This document shows, in pieces, positions 43,150 through 51,333 of a stretch of DNA of 64,000 nt. Under the pieces are notes generated by a model. That model was given only the letters and a program-made list of their open reading frames with translations, had not been told where the DNA came from and ran no database searches. Each line of letters starts with the position of its first letter. Positions within the stretch are counted from its first letter, which is position 1. Both the position numbers and the translations under genes were made by a program. Source of the DNA: Frigoribacterium sp. MEB024 (GTDB lineage Bacteria; Actinomycetota; Actinomycetes; Actinomycetales; Microbacteriaceae); the NCBI RefSeq assembly GCF_000878135.1, contig NZ_JXQZ01000032.1, positions 186,001 to 250,000 of the forward strand. The letters run 5' to 3'.

Positions 43150-43943
43150 GCGACACCACCACGACCTCTGCGTCGACCACGGCCCGACCCGCCGTGCCCC
43201 GTGCCGTGCGGCCCGCCCTCGCCGCCCTGGCGTCGGCCCAGAAGCCGTCGACGGGTGCGCCCGCCTACTCGCGCTTCGTCAACCGCCGCCTCGGTCGCTG
43301 GGCCGCCGCGGTGGCCTACACGCTGGGTGCGACGCCGAACCAGGTCACCGCTCTGAGCGCGGCGTGCACCTTCGCGGGCATCGCCGTCCTCGCCCTCGCG
43401 CCGTCCGGCATCGGCACGGCCGTGGCCGTCGTCCTGCTCCTCGTCGTGGGATACGCGCTCGACTCGGCCGACGGGCAGGTCGCCCGACTCCGTGGTGGCG
43501 GCAGCCCCGCGGGCGAGTGGCTCGACCACGTCATCGACGCGACCAAGATCGCGGTGCTGCACCTGGCCGTCTTCGCGTCGTGGTTGCGTGAACCGGACGG
43601 TCGCGAGGCCCTGCTGGCCGCACCGCTCGTGTACCAGGTCGTGGCGACGGTCGCGTTCTTCGCCATCGTCCTGACCGATCAGCTCCGCCGGGCGGAGGCG
43701 GCCCGGACCGGCGTCGCCGCGCCCGTGGGACGTCGTACAGGGCTGCTCTACTCCCTGGCGGTCGTCCCGACGGACTACGGCCTGATGTGCCTCGCATTCG
43801 TCCTGTTGGCCTGGCCGCCCGCGTTCACCGTGGTCTACCTCGCCCTCCTCGTCGCCAACGCCGGCTACCTCGTCCTCGCCCTGCCGAAGTGGTTCCGCGA
43901 ACTGAAGTCCGTGACGCCCCCGTCGATCGGGTCGAGGCCGTGA
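43146..43943 (+). CDS. CDP-alcohol phosphatidyltransferase-family membrane enzyme
   Basis: Transfers a phospho-alcohol from a CDP-linked donor, or a lipid phosphatidyl group to an alcohol. It has 265 residues with about six helices. The catalytic signature D-x2-DG-x2-AR-x8-G-x3-D-x3-D is complete (DSADGQVARLRGGGSPAGEW, then LDHVID). A hydrophilic N-terminus includes the conserved APAYSRFVNRRLGRW. The GTG overlaps the glycosyltransferase stop by four bases. Because a cytidylyltransferase is encoded two genes later, it may use CDP-glycerol or a similar CDP-polyol to decorate the glycan; that is inference. Confidence 0.88.
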   Translation: MSDTTTTSASTTARPAVPRAVRPALAALASAQKPSTGAPAYSRFVNRRLGRWAAAVAYTLGATPNQVTALSAACTFAGIAVLALAPSGIGTAVAVVLLLVVGYALDSADGQVARLRGGGSPAGEWLDHVIDATKIAVLHLAVFASWLREPDGREALLAAPLVYQVVATVAFFAIVLTDQLRRAEAARTGVAAPVGRRTGLLYSLAVVPTDYGLMCLAFVLLAWPPAFTVVYLALLVANAGYLVLALPKWFRELKSVTPPSIGSRP

Positions 43944-45388
43944 GCCGCGAGGGCGCACCTGCCCGACGTGCCCTCGTCGGTGGTCTCGGTCGGGCCGTGT
44001 CACGCCATGCCGCGCTCGTCGGCGTGGCGGCCCTCCTGGGGGTGGCCGCCGGCGTCGGCGCGTCGCAAGCAGCTCCGGCAGGTTGGCGCGCCGAGGCGAC
44101 CCTCCTCGTCCGCGTCGAGTCCCCGGGATCGGGCCTCGCGGCCCGAGGGCAGTTCCCTCAGCAGCGCGTGGCGTCCTACGCCGAGCTGGGTACGAGCCCC
44201 GAGGTCCTCGGGCCGGTCGCCGCCGACCTCGGCGTGCCCGTCGACGAACTCGCCGAACGGGTCTCGGTGGTCAACCCGGGCGGCACCGCCGTCCTCCGCG
44301 TGCAGACGACGGCCGGGACGCCCGACGAGGCGGCCTCGCTGGCCGACGACGTCGCGGAGAGCCTCACGGCGGTCGTGGACCGCGTGGAGTCCCAGGGCGA
44401 TCCGGACGGTCGGACCGTCGCGCTCGACCTCACCTCCCCCGCGGCCGTGCCGACGACGCCTGACGAACCGGGCCTCGCGCTGACGATGCTCTCGGGACTC
44501 CTGGCCGGTCTGGCCGTGGGCCTCGCGGGCGCGCTCGTCCTCTCCCGTGCCCGGCCGACGGTCGACTCGGTCGACGACGTCCGCCGGATCACGGGGCTCC
44601 CGGTCGTGGGACAGCTCCCGGGGGCCCTCCGACACGGCGACGACCCGGTCACCGGGGTCTCGTCCGCCCGGACCCGCACGGCCCTCCGCGAGATCGTCCA
44701 GAACACGCGGGCACTGCGCGGCGGCGCACTGCCCGCCACGCTCCTGCTGGCACGGACCGATTCGGTCCGCGAGGCGGTCGGCGTCGACGGCGGTCTCGCG
44801 CGCGCCGTCGTCGAGCTCGGCGCCACCTGCGCCCTGGTCCAGTCCGACTTCGACACCCGCACCCTGTCCCGCCCCTCGACGGTGCCCGTCGGCGCCGTGC
44901 CCGAGGAGGTCGAGGCCGATCGGCACGGATACGACCGCGTGCCGGTGCCCGACGGGGTCGTGGCGTCGTCCCGTCATCTGGTCCGCTCCGGGACCCACGC
45001 GTTCTTCGCCGCCCTCCGGGAGGACTACGACGTGTCCGTCGTGCAGGCTTCGAGCGACTCCCACCCGCTCGCGTTGCGCAGCGTGACCGACGAGGTCGAC
45101 GGCGTGCTGCTCGTCGTCCGGTCCGGCGTCACGACCGCCGAGTCCCTCCGGAGCCTGAGCGCCGAACTGCTCAGCCTGGACGTCCAGCCCGTGGGCGTCG
45201 TGCTGACCGGTGTGCCCCCGTGGCGCCGGGTCCTGGTGCGTGCCACCTGGCTGGACGACGACATCCGCCAGCCGGTCGCGGAACCCGCCCCTTCCTTCAG
45301 CATCGCCGACCTCGTCGACCACGCCGGCGGGACCCGTCCGCTCCAGGACCTCCCCCGCCTCCGACGCCGGCCCGGTGCCCTGTCGTGA
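43940..45388 (+). CDS. Wzz/chain-length-like protein with degenerate tyrosine-kinase domain
   Basis: Polysaccharide co-polymerase-like protein of 482 residues. Membrane helices lie at about 20-40 and 172-195, enclosing an extracellular Wzz-type domain (WRAEATLLVRVESPGSG, then VNPGGTAVLRVQTTAGTPDEAA). The cytoplasmic C-terminal part (about 205-450) looks like a BY-kinase P-loop fold, but no GxxxxGKS/T Walker A is present; the equivalent stretch reads LLLARTDSVREAVGVDGGLA. No Tyr cluster is seen at the end. It likely sets chain length or export without kinase activity. The GTG overlaps the preceding stop by four bases. Confidence 0.82.
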   Translation: MSREGAPARRALVGGLGRAVSRHAALVGVAALLGVAAGVGASQAAPAGWRAEATLLVRVESPGSGLAARGQFPQQRVASYAELGTSPEVLGPVAADLGVPVDELAERVSVVNPGGTAVLRVQTTAGTPDEAASLADDVAESLTAVVDRVESQGDPDGRTVALDLTSPAAVPTTPDEPGLALTMLSGLLAGLAVGLAGALVLSRARPTVDSVDDVRRITGLPVVGQLPGALRHGDDPVTGVSSARTRTALREIVQNTRALRGGALPATLLLARTDSVREAVGVDGGLARAVVELGATCALVQSDFDTRTLSRPSTVPVGAVPEEVEADRHGYDRVPVPDGVVASSRHLVRSGTHAFFAALREDYDVSVVQASSDSHPLALRSVTDEVDGVLLVVRSGVTTAESLRSLSAELLSLDVQPVGVVLTGVPPWRRVLVRATWLDDDIRQPVAEPAPSFSIADLVDHAGGTRPLQDLPRLRRRPGALS

Positions 45389-45426
45389 CCACACCCGAGC
45401 AGCACCCCTCCGAGAGGACCACACCC

Positions 45427-45975
45427 GTGGACGTCATCCCCACCCCCGCCACCGGCCTCGCCCTCGACCCCGTCGAGGTCGGGAGAGGACGAGGAGGCGC
45501 GGGCCGGGTCGGCTACGCGGCCGGCGCCTTCGACCTGTTCCACATCGGCCACCTGAACCTGCTGCGGCACGCGTCCGCGCAGTGCGACCACCTCATCGCC
45601 GGGGTCGTGTCCGACGAGATGCTGCAGGTGACGAAGGGGATCTCGCCGGTCGTCCCCCTCGCCGAACGACTCGAGATCGTCCGTCACATCGACGTCGTGG
45701 ACGGCGTCCACGCCGAGACGGTGCCCGACAAGATGGACGTCTGGCGCGAGCTGCGTTTCGACGTCTTCTTCAAGGGCGACGACTGGCGGGGCACCGAGAA
45801 GGGCCTCCGGCTCGAGCGCGAGTTCGGGGAGGTGGGGGTCGAGGTCGTCTACTTCCCGTACACGATGAGCACGTCCAGCACGGTCCTCCGTCGCGCGCTC
45901 CGGGCCCTCTCGGGTGCACCGGGCCACGGCGCCGAACCGGTCACCGTCGGCGACTCCGTCCGGCTCCAGGGCTGA
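45427..45975 (+). CDS. Cytidylyltransferase-like nucleotidyltransferase (TagD-like)
   Basis: Makes a CDP-linked alcohol (for example CDP-glycerol) from CTP and a phospho-alcohol. It has 182 residues. Motifs: GAFDLFHIGHLNLLRHA with the HxGH signature, VPLAERLEIVRHIDVVDGV, FKGDDWRGTEKG and the closing MSTSSTVLRR. The GTG at 45427 is chosen because GAGAGGA is eight bases upstream; a GTG at 45385 overlapping the previous stop is the alternative. It is the last gene of the overlapping cluster. One copy of the dispersed 11-mer lies near its start (45492). Confidence 0.87.
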   Translation: MDVIPTPATGLALDPVEVGRGRGGAGRVGYAAGAFDLFHIGHLNLLRHASAQCDHLIAGVVSDEMLQVTKGISPVVPLAERLEIVRHIDVVDGVHAETVPDKMDVWRELRFDVFFKGDDWRGTEKGLRLEREFGEVGVEVVYFPYTMSTSSTVLRRALRALSGAPGHGAEPVTVGDSVRLQG

Positions 45976-46066
45976 CCGGTCCTCCCCAGCCCGGCATCGC
46001 CCGTCGACGACGGTGGCGACTGGGGAGAACCCACCGAGCGTCGTGGCGGCCCGAGATGCTCGATCC

Positions 46067-46633
46067 ATGACACTCACCTCGGTCCTCGACACCACCCCCG
46101 CCCGACCGCCCGACGACGGGATCGGGGCCCGCGACGAGTGCGACCCGGCACGGGCCGTCGATCCGCACGCGCCCGTCCGCGACGTCGCCGACCTCGTCCG
46201 GCACGTCGAGGCCATCGTCCCCGTGGCGGTGCGTCGGCAGCTCTGGACGTTGTTCTTCGACGACGACGACGTCCCCCTGCCCCTCATGGTGCCGCTCGAG
46301 GGCATCCCCGAGGTGCCCGACACCTCCGCCCTGGACCACTACGGTGACGCCCTGGCGGCCGTCGCCACGGAGTTCGGCGCCGGGACCGTGGCGTTCGTCC
46401 TCGAGAGGGTCGGGGCCGCGTCGTGCGGTCCTTCGGATCGACGGTGGGCCGAAGGGCTCCGGGCGCTCGGTCGAGGACGACCGTTCGAGGTCCGACCGGT
46501 CCTGCTGTGCGGCGACGACGGCGTGTCCGTGCTCGACGCGGGCCGTGGAACGGGCGGACGCACAGCACGGGGTGGTGTCCCTCAGGCGTCCTCGAGCCCC
46601 GTCCGCCTGGTCGACATCGTCCGCCTGCCCTGA
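46067..46633 (+). CDS. Hypothetical protein
   Basis: No family recognised. It has 188 residues, no signal peptide and no membrane helix. The N-terminal 40 residues are Asp/Pro-rich. The middle (about 45-165) looks folded, with VADLVRHVEAIVPVAVRRQLW, LFFDDDDVPLPLMVPLEGIP and FGAGTVAFVLERVGAASCGPSD. No clear Shine-Dalgarno sequence precedes the ATG. It lies after the glycan cluster but 91 bases away. Its last 50 bases overlap the 3' end of the opposing small gene. Confidence 0.6.
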   Translation: MTLTSVLDTTPARPPDDGIGARDECDPARAVDPHAPVRDVADLVRHVEAIVPVAVRRQLWTLFFDDDDVPLPLMVPLEGIPEVPDTSALDHYGDALAAVATEFGAGTVAFVLERVGAASCGPSDRRWAEGLRALGRGRPFEVRPVLLCGDDGVSVLDAGRGTGGRTARGGVPQASSSPVRLVDIVRLP

Positions 46634-46836
46634 CCCTGCTCGCGGTCGACGAGGCGCCACCAGGCGGTCTCGGCGAGTTCCGGGGACGTGTAGACGCCCA
46701 GTCGGGCCGGCTCGGCGTCGGTCGGACTCCACCGGCTGAGCCGGTACCCGCCGCCGAAACGCTCGACGACAGCCTCGGGGGCCGCCTCGGGATCGGCGCG
46801 CACGGTCCACCGATCGGGGACGTTCTCGTCGAGCAT
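46582..46836 (-). CDS. Small hypothetical protein
   Basis: An 84-residue protein with aromatic-rich segments RWTVRADPEAAPEAVVERFGG, YRLSRWSPTDAEPARLGVYTS and PELAETAWWRLVDREQ. No family recognised. Support for a real gene: TACGAT (46848-46843) lies six bases before the ATG, the same leaderless spacing seen at many genes here, and the sequence is not Arg-rich as antisense frames are. It overlaps the opposing gene by 52 bases at the 3' end. Confidence 0.6.
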   Translation of the reverse strand: MLDENVPDRWTVRADPEAAPEAVVERFGGGYRLSRWSPTDAEPARLGVYTSPELAETAWWRLVDREQGQGRRTMSTRRTGLEDA

Positions 46837-46854
46837 CGGTCGATCGTACCCGGG

Positions 46855-48711
46855 TCAGGCGCGCTGGCCGAGGCGACCGCGCAGCACGTCGATGCGCTTC
46901 TGGATCTGCTCGGTGCTGGCCTGGGCGACCGACGGCCCCCCGCTGATGCGCCTGAGGTCGGCGTGGATCAGCCCGTGCGGCTCGTTCGAATGACGTGACC
47001 AGATCGACACCAGCCTGCTGAGCTCTTGCCGCTGCTCCTTGATCGTCTGGTAGAGCGGCCGGGCCTCGTCGACCGGAACGGTCGTCGGCAACCCGGTCTT
47101 CGGAGCCCGTCGTGCCTGGGTCGCCTGGCGCTGCCGCAGCAGGTCGCGCACCTGATCGGGCTCGAGCAGACCGGGGATGCCGATGAAGTCGAGTTCTTCG
47201 AGACTGCCGATCTCGCCTCCGGTGCCGAACTCGCCTCCGTCGTAGAGCACCCGGTCGAACGACGCCTGCGAGTCGAGGGCCTCGAACGGTTGCTGCTCGA
47301 GAAGGCTCGACGCCTTCTCGTCGCGGTTGGCCGCGGCCATCATGTCTTCCTCGGGCGCGAACAACCCGTCGTCGGCGTCGGTGGGCCGGTCGAGCGCGTG
47401 GTCGCGTTGCAGCTCGAGCTGGTTGGCCAGGGCCATCAGGCTGGGCACGCTCGGCAGGAAGATCGATGCGGTCTCACCCCGTCGCCGGGCCCGGACGAAC
47501 CGACCGACGACCTGGGCGAAGAAGAGCGGCGTCGAGGCCGAGGTGGCGTACACGCCGACGGCGAGCCGCGGGACGTCGACGCCTTCGGACACCATGCGGA
47601 CGGCGACCATCCAGCGGCTGTCACCATCGGAGAAGGCCTGGATGCGGTCGGAGGCGGCCTTCTCGTCGCTCAGGACGACGGTCGGGCGCTCGCCCGTGAG
47701 CTTCTGCAACACCGCCGCGTACTGCCGAGCCGCGGTGTGGTCGGTGGCGATGACCAGACCGCCGGCGTCGGGAACGCCCCGGCGCACCTCGGTGAGACGC
47801 TTGTCGGCCGCCGAGAGGACGGCCGGGATCCAGTCGCCCTGGGGTGAGAGCGCCGTGCGCCAGGCCTGAGCCGTGATGTCCTTCGTCACGGCTTCGCCGA
47901 GGGATGCGCTCATCTCGTCGCCCATCCGGGTGCGCCAGCGCATCTGCCCGGCGTACGCCATGAAGAGGACGGGACGCACGACACCGTCGGCGAGGGCGCG
48001 ACCGTAGCCGTAGGAGTAATCCGCCCTCGAGGTGCGGATGCCGTGCTCGTCGGGGGCGTACTGCACGAACGGGATCGGTGCCGTGTCGGACCGGAACGGG
48101 GTGCCCGTCAAGGAGAGGCGGCGGGTCGCGCCCGTGTAGGCCTCGCGGATGCCGTCGCCCCAACTGAGCGCGTCGCCGCCGTGGTGCACCTCGTCGAGGA
48201 TCACGAGGGTGCGACCGGCCGTCGTGATGGCCTTGTGCACCTCGGGCTTCATGCCGACCTGGGCGTAGGTGACGGCGATGCCGTGGTAGTGCCGCCCGAA
48301 CGTGCCGTCGGCGTTCTTGAACATCGGATCGAGGCGGAGGTTGACCCGGTCGGCGGCGTCGGCCCACTGGCGCTTCAGGTGCTCGGTGGGAGCGACGACC
48401 ACGACACGGTCGACCTCGCCGCGGGACAGGAGCTCGGTCGCGAGGCGGAGGGCGAACGTCGTCTTGCCGGCGCCCGGCGTGGCCGCCGCGAGGAAGTCCC
48501 TCGGCATCGTCGAGAAGTACAGCTCGAGGGCGTCGGCCTGCCACGCGCGCAACTTGCTGGCGGTGCCCCAAGCGGCCCGCTCGGGGAACGCGGGCGAGAG
48601 ATGTTCGGCGGCCGAGTTGCCTGCCGAGACGCCGACGTCGAGCGGGTCGGACGACAGGCCGTCGAGGTGCTGCTCACCCCCGGCGGGGTCGGATGCGTTG
48701 GCGGTGCTCAC
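46855..48711 (-). CDS. DEAD/DEAH-box superfamily-2 helicase (RadD/XPB-like)
   Basis: A helicase of 618 residues. The Q-like motif KLRAWQADALELYF and Walker A TPGAGKTT (78-85) start domain 1; DEVHHGGD is motif II and SLTGTPFRSD motif III. Domain 2 has MVSEGVDVPRLAVGVYATS and QVVGRFVRARRRGE (motif VI). The C-terminal 180 residues are helical without a known fold. The GTG is preceded by TAAACT (48725-48720) at eight bases, whose TAA is the dinB stop codon. It follows dinB by 11 bases, so a DNA-repair role is suspected. Confidence 0.88.
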   Translation of the reverse strand: MSTANASDPAGGEQHLDGLSSDPLDVGVSAGNSAAEHLSPAFPERAAWGTASKLRAWQADALELYFSTMPRDFLAAATPGAGKTTFALRLATELLSRGEVDRVVVVAPTEHLKRQWADAADRVNLRLDPMFKNADGTFGRHYHGIAVTYAQVGMKPEVHKAITTAGRTLVILDEVHHGGDALSWGDGIREAYTGATRRLSLTGTPFRSDTAPIPFVQYAPDEHGIRTSRADYSYGYGRALADGVVRPVLFMAYAGQMRWRTRMGDEMSASLGEAVTKDITAQAWRTALSPQGDWIPAVLSAADKRLTEVRRGVPDAGGLVIATDHTAARQYAAVLQKLTGERPTVVLSDEKAASDRIQAFSDGDSRWMVAVRMVSEGVDVPRLAVGVYATSASTPLFFAQVVGRFVRARRRGETASIFLPSVPSLMALANQLELQRDHALDRPTDADDGLFAPEEDMMAAANRDEKASSLLEQQPFEALDSQASFDRVLYDGGEFGTGGEIGSLEELDFIGIPGLLEPDQVRDLLRQRQATQARRAPKTGLPTTVPVDEARPLYQTIKEQRQELSRLVSIWSRHSNEPHGLIHADLRRISGGPSVAQASTEQIQKRIDVLRGRLGQRA

Positions 48712-48722
48712 TCGAACCGAGT

Positions 48723-50006
48723 TTACCCTCGACCGGCGTCGTCGACGGACGCGGCACCGGCATCTCGACCGGAGGTGCCGGGTCGACGTCGCGAGGCGCC
48801 GAGCAGCGAGGCGGGCGTCAGCATGGCCGACCCGAACTTGGCCCGGAGGGCGTCCATGGTCGACTCCGCCTCGCGCCAGTCGGCGTCGTCGTCCCACAGG
48901 CCGAGCGAATCACCGCCCGTCCCCTCGCTGAGCTGTTCGACGCGCACGCCGACGAGCCGGATGCGTTCGTGCTGCTTCCCCGTGGCTTCGTAGAGGGAGA
49001 CGACCTCGTCGTAGATGCGGCGACCGAGGTCGGTCGGGTCGGCGAGCGTCCGAGACCGCGTGATCGTCACGAAGTCGGTGGTCCGCAGCTTGAGCACGAC
49101 CGTGCGGCCGCTCACGCCCGCGGCCCGCAGGCGGGTGCCGACCTTGTCGCTCAAGCGGAGGAGTTCGCGTCGGACGACGACCGGGTCGACGACGTCGGTG
49201 CCGAAGGTGTTCTCGTTGCCGACGCTCTTCTCGGCCGTCTCGGTGTGCACGCTGCGGGGATCGCGGCCCCACGCCAGGTCGTGCAGCTTCGCGCCGGCCG
49301 CCGGCCCGACCGCGTGGACGAGCATGTCGAGGGGGGCCGCGGCGACGTCGCCGACCGTTCGCAGGCCACGGTCGAGCAGCACCTGCTCGGTCTTGCCCCC
49401 TACCCCCCAGAGAGCGCTGATCGGCCGCGGGTGGAGGAAGGCCAGGGTGTGACGGTGCGGCACGAGCAGGAGCCCGTCGGGCTTGGCGACGCTCGAGGCG
49501 AGCTTGGCGACGAACTTGGTCGACGCGGCACCGATGCTGCAGTGCAGGCCGGTCTCGGCGTGCACCCGACGACGAAGTGCCGTGGCGATCTCGAACGGGG
49601 AGCCCATGAGGCGGATCGACCCGCTGACGTCGAGGAACGCCTCGTCGATGCCGAGGCGCTCGACCAGTGGCGTGACGTCGTCGAACATCGACATGACGCG
49701 CGAGGACCAGTGCTGGTACTTCTCGAAGTGCGGTTCGAGCACGACCGCCTGAGGGCAGCGACGCAACGCGATCGCCATGGGCATCGCCGAGTTGACCCCG
49801 TACTTGCGTGCCTCGTAGGTGGCGGCCGTGACGACCGAACGGTCGGAGCGGTGCCCGATGACCACGGGTCGCCCCCGCAACTCGGGGTGGTCGAGCAGTT
49901 CGACGGAGGCGAAGAAGGCGTCCATGTCGACGTGGAAGATCGGTGCGGTCGCATCGTCCGTCGGCACCGTGGTGACGAGTCGCCCGCTGCCGTCTTGTTT
50001 GCTCAC
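48723..50006 (-). CDS. dinB: DNA polymerase IV (Y-family)
   Basis: Error-prone translesion polymerase of 427 residues. Catalytic motifs: FHVDMDAFFASVE (Asp27) and LGIDEAFLDVSG (Asp-Glu). Also seen are YEARKYGVNSAMPMAIALR in the fingers, a helix-hairpin-helix (ISALWGVGGKTEQVLLDRGL), a little-finger domain (about 265-375) and a disordered tail. The GTG is preceded by a RecA-NDp/PafBC-like promoter. The helicase gene follows by 11 bases. No canonical clamp-binding QLxLF is seen; a Gly-Leu-Trp stretch near 376 could substitute. Confidence 0.95.
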   Translation of the reverse strand: MSKQDGSGRLVTTVPTDDATAPIFHVDMDAFFASVELLDHPELRGRPVVIGHRSDRSVVTAATYEARKYGVNSAMPMAIALRRCPQAVVLEPHFEKYQHWSSRVMSMFDDVTPLVERLGIDEAFLDVSGSIRLMGSPFEIATALRRRVHAETGLHCSIGAASTKFVAKLASSVAKPDGLLLVPHRHTLAFLHPRPISALWGVGGKTEQVLLDRGLRTVGDVAAAPLDMLVHAVGPAAGAKLHDLAWGRDPRSVHTETAEKSVGNENTFGTDVVDPVVVRRELLRLSDKVGTRLRAAGVSGRTVVLKLRTTDFVTITRSRTLADPTDLGRRIYDEVVSLYEATGKQHERIRLVGVRVEQLSEGTGGDSLGLWDDDADWREAESTMDALRAKFGSAMLTPASLLGASRRRPGTSGRDAGAASVDDAGRG

Positions 50007-50012
50007 CGGAGC

Positions 50013-50034
50013 ATCCTCACACGAGCCACCGACA
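50013..50034 (-). promoter_or_regulatory. RecA-NDp/PafBC-type promoter of dinB
   Basis: On the minus strand TGTCGGTG (50034-50027) is followed after eight bases by GAGGAT (50018-50013) and six bases later by the GTG start. The PafBC-dependent consensus, as I recall it, is TTGTCRGTG-N8-TANNNT. The match is good in the first half and partial in the -10. GAGGA could also act as Shine-Dalgarno sequence. Confidence 0.5.
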
Positions 50035-50108
50035 TCGGCGTCGCCCGGGACGCGGCCCCCCGGGCCGCCCGGGTGACGGGTCCCGCCTCGACCGGGCGTG
50101 CGAGCCCG

Positions 50109-51311
50109 TCAGGCCCCCGGTCCGAGCAGCGCCGCCGCGATCGTGGCGTGCGCCGAGTCGGTGCTCGACGGGTGGAAACGTCCGGCGAGGACGTCGCGCT
50201 GCAGGCGCCCGAGCTCGGATGACGACCGGTACGACGAACCCCCGGCGACGGTGACCGCCTGCTCGACCACCGCGCGGGCCGTCTCGGTGGCGCGCGTCTT
50301 GAGCCCGAGCACGAGCCTCGGCCAGTCGGCACCGTGGTCGACGAGCGCGTCGACGTCCCGCGCGATCTGGTCCACCTGGGGTTCGAGCCCGTCGACCGCC
50401 AGCCCCGCGTCGGCGACGCGCCACCGCAGGACCGGGTCGAGCGCCCTGGCCGCTCCCCCGGCGCGTCTCGAGGTCGTCCCGAGGGCCGACTCGACGGCGA
50501 GCTCGAGGGCCCGGCGGGCGAGTCCCCGGTAGACGGCGGCGACGGTCGTCTCGAACACGGCGAAGACGGCGAAGACGAACGGGTCGGCGCTCGGGCCGAC
50601 GGGCAGTCGACGAACGATGCGCGAGGCGGGGACCTCGACGCCGGCGAGCCGGGTCGTGTGGCTCTGCGTCGCGCGCATGCCGAGGGTGTCCCAGTCCTCG
50701 AGCGAGGCGTGGCCCGGCTGGTCGCGGTGCACGAACCCGTGGACGAGGGCCGGCGAGTCCGGGTCGGAGTCGTCCCGTCCGAAGACGCCGAGGCGCGTCC
50801 AGACCGGCGAGAGCGAGGTGGAGACCTTCGTGCCGGTGAACCGGTAGCCGCCGTCGCCCGTGGGGTCGGCCGAGGTCACCGAGTCGAACAGGACGAGGTC
50901 GTTGCCGGGCTCGCTGACGCCGAAGGCGAAGACCTCGTCGTGGGCGGCGTCCTCGAGCACGAGGTCGAGCGAGTCGTCGCCCCGGGCGTGCAGCACGGCC
51001 GCGCACCCGGTCCAGACCAGGTGCATGTTGACCGCCAGCGCCGTCGCCGGGGCCGCGGTCGCGAGGCGCGACTGCAGGGACGCGACCTGCTCGAGTCCGA
51101 GACCCGCGCCTCCTCGGTCGGTCGGGACGAAGGCCCGCAGGTAGCCGCGCTCACGCAGCTCGGCGAGGTCGTCGTGGGGGAACGTGTTCTCGCGGTCGTG
51201 GCCCGCGGCCCGCCCCCGGAAGCGTTCGAGCAGCCCGTCGGGCAGCAGCTCGTCGGGCGACCAGGAGGCGCGGGTCGGGTCGGACGCGGGGGCGGGCTTC
51301 GGTGCGGGCAC
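50109..51311 (-). CDS. Acyl-CoA dehydrogenase-family flavoprotein
   Basis: FAD- or FMN-binding protein of 400 residues. Marks: LRAFVPTDRGGAGLGLEQVASLQ, AFGVSEPGND (flavin loop), YRFTGTKVSTSLSPVWTRLGVF, DTLGMRATQSHTTRLAGVEVP and a C-terminal GGSSYRSSSELGRLQRDVLAGRFHPSS. The last stretch (RD..AG..HP) resembles the DszC/HsaA-like monooxygenase branch as much as true dehydrogenases, and I cannot place a catalytic Glu. The GTG at 51311 is preferred because TACTCT (51324-51319) is seven bases upstream; an ATG at 51335 overlaps the divergent gene start. Confidence 0.83.
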   Translation of the reverse strand: MPAPKPAPASDPTRASWSPDELLPDGLLERFRGRAAGHDRENTFPHDDLAELRERGYLRAFVPTDRGGAGLGLEQVASLQSRLATAAPATALAVNMHLVWTGCAAVLHARGDDSLDLVLEDAAHDEVFAFGVSEPGNDLVLFDSVTSADPTGDGGYRFTGTKVSTSLSPVWTRLGVFGRDDSDPDSPALVHGFVHRDQPGHASLEDWDTLGMRATQSHTTRLAGVEVPASRIVRRLPVGPSADPFVFAVFAVFETTVAAVYRGLARRALELAVESALGTTSRRAGGAARALDPVLRWRVADAGLAVDGLEPQVDQIARDVDALVDHGADWPRLVLGLKTRATETARAVVEQAVTVAGGSSYRSSSELGRLQRDVLAGRFHPSSTDSAHATIAAALLGPGA

Positions 51312-51318
51312 GCGTCGA

Positions 51319-51327
51319 GAGTAGTTT
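51319..51327. promoter_or_regulatory. Overlapping divergent -10 boxes
   Basis: TAGTTT on the plus strand (51322-51327), six bases before the ATG at 51334, and TACTCT on the minus strand (51324-51319), seven bases before the GTG at 51311. The two boxes share three base pairs, so only one polymerase can open at a time and both mRNAs would be leaderless. Confidence 0.55.
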
Positions 51328-51333
51328 GGTCGC

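Noticed and set aside
34179-51311. Dibenzothiophene-type desulfurisation pathway from the NtaA/DmoA-like and DszC-like flavoproteins
   Set aside because: The two genes are 15 kb apart, with no flavin reductase, sulfinase or sulfonate transporter nearby; family resemblance alone does not support a pathway.
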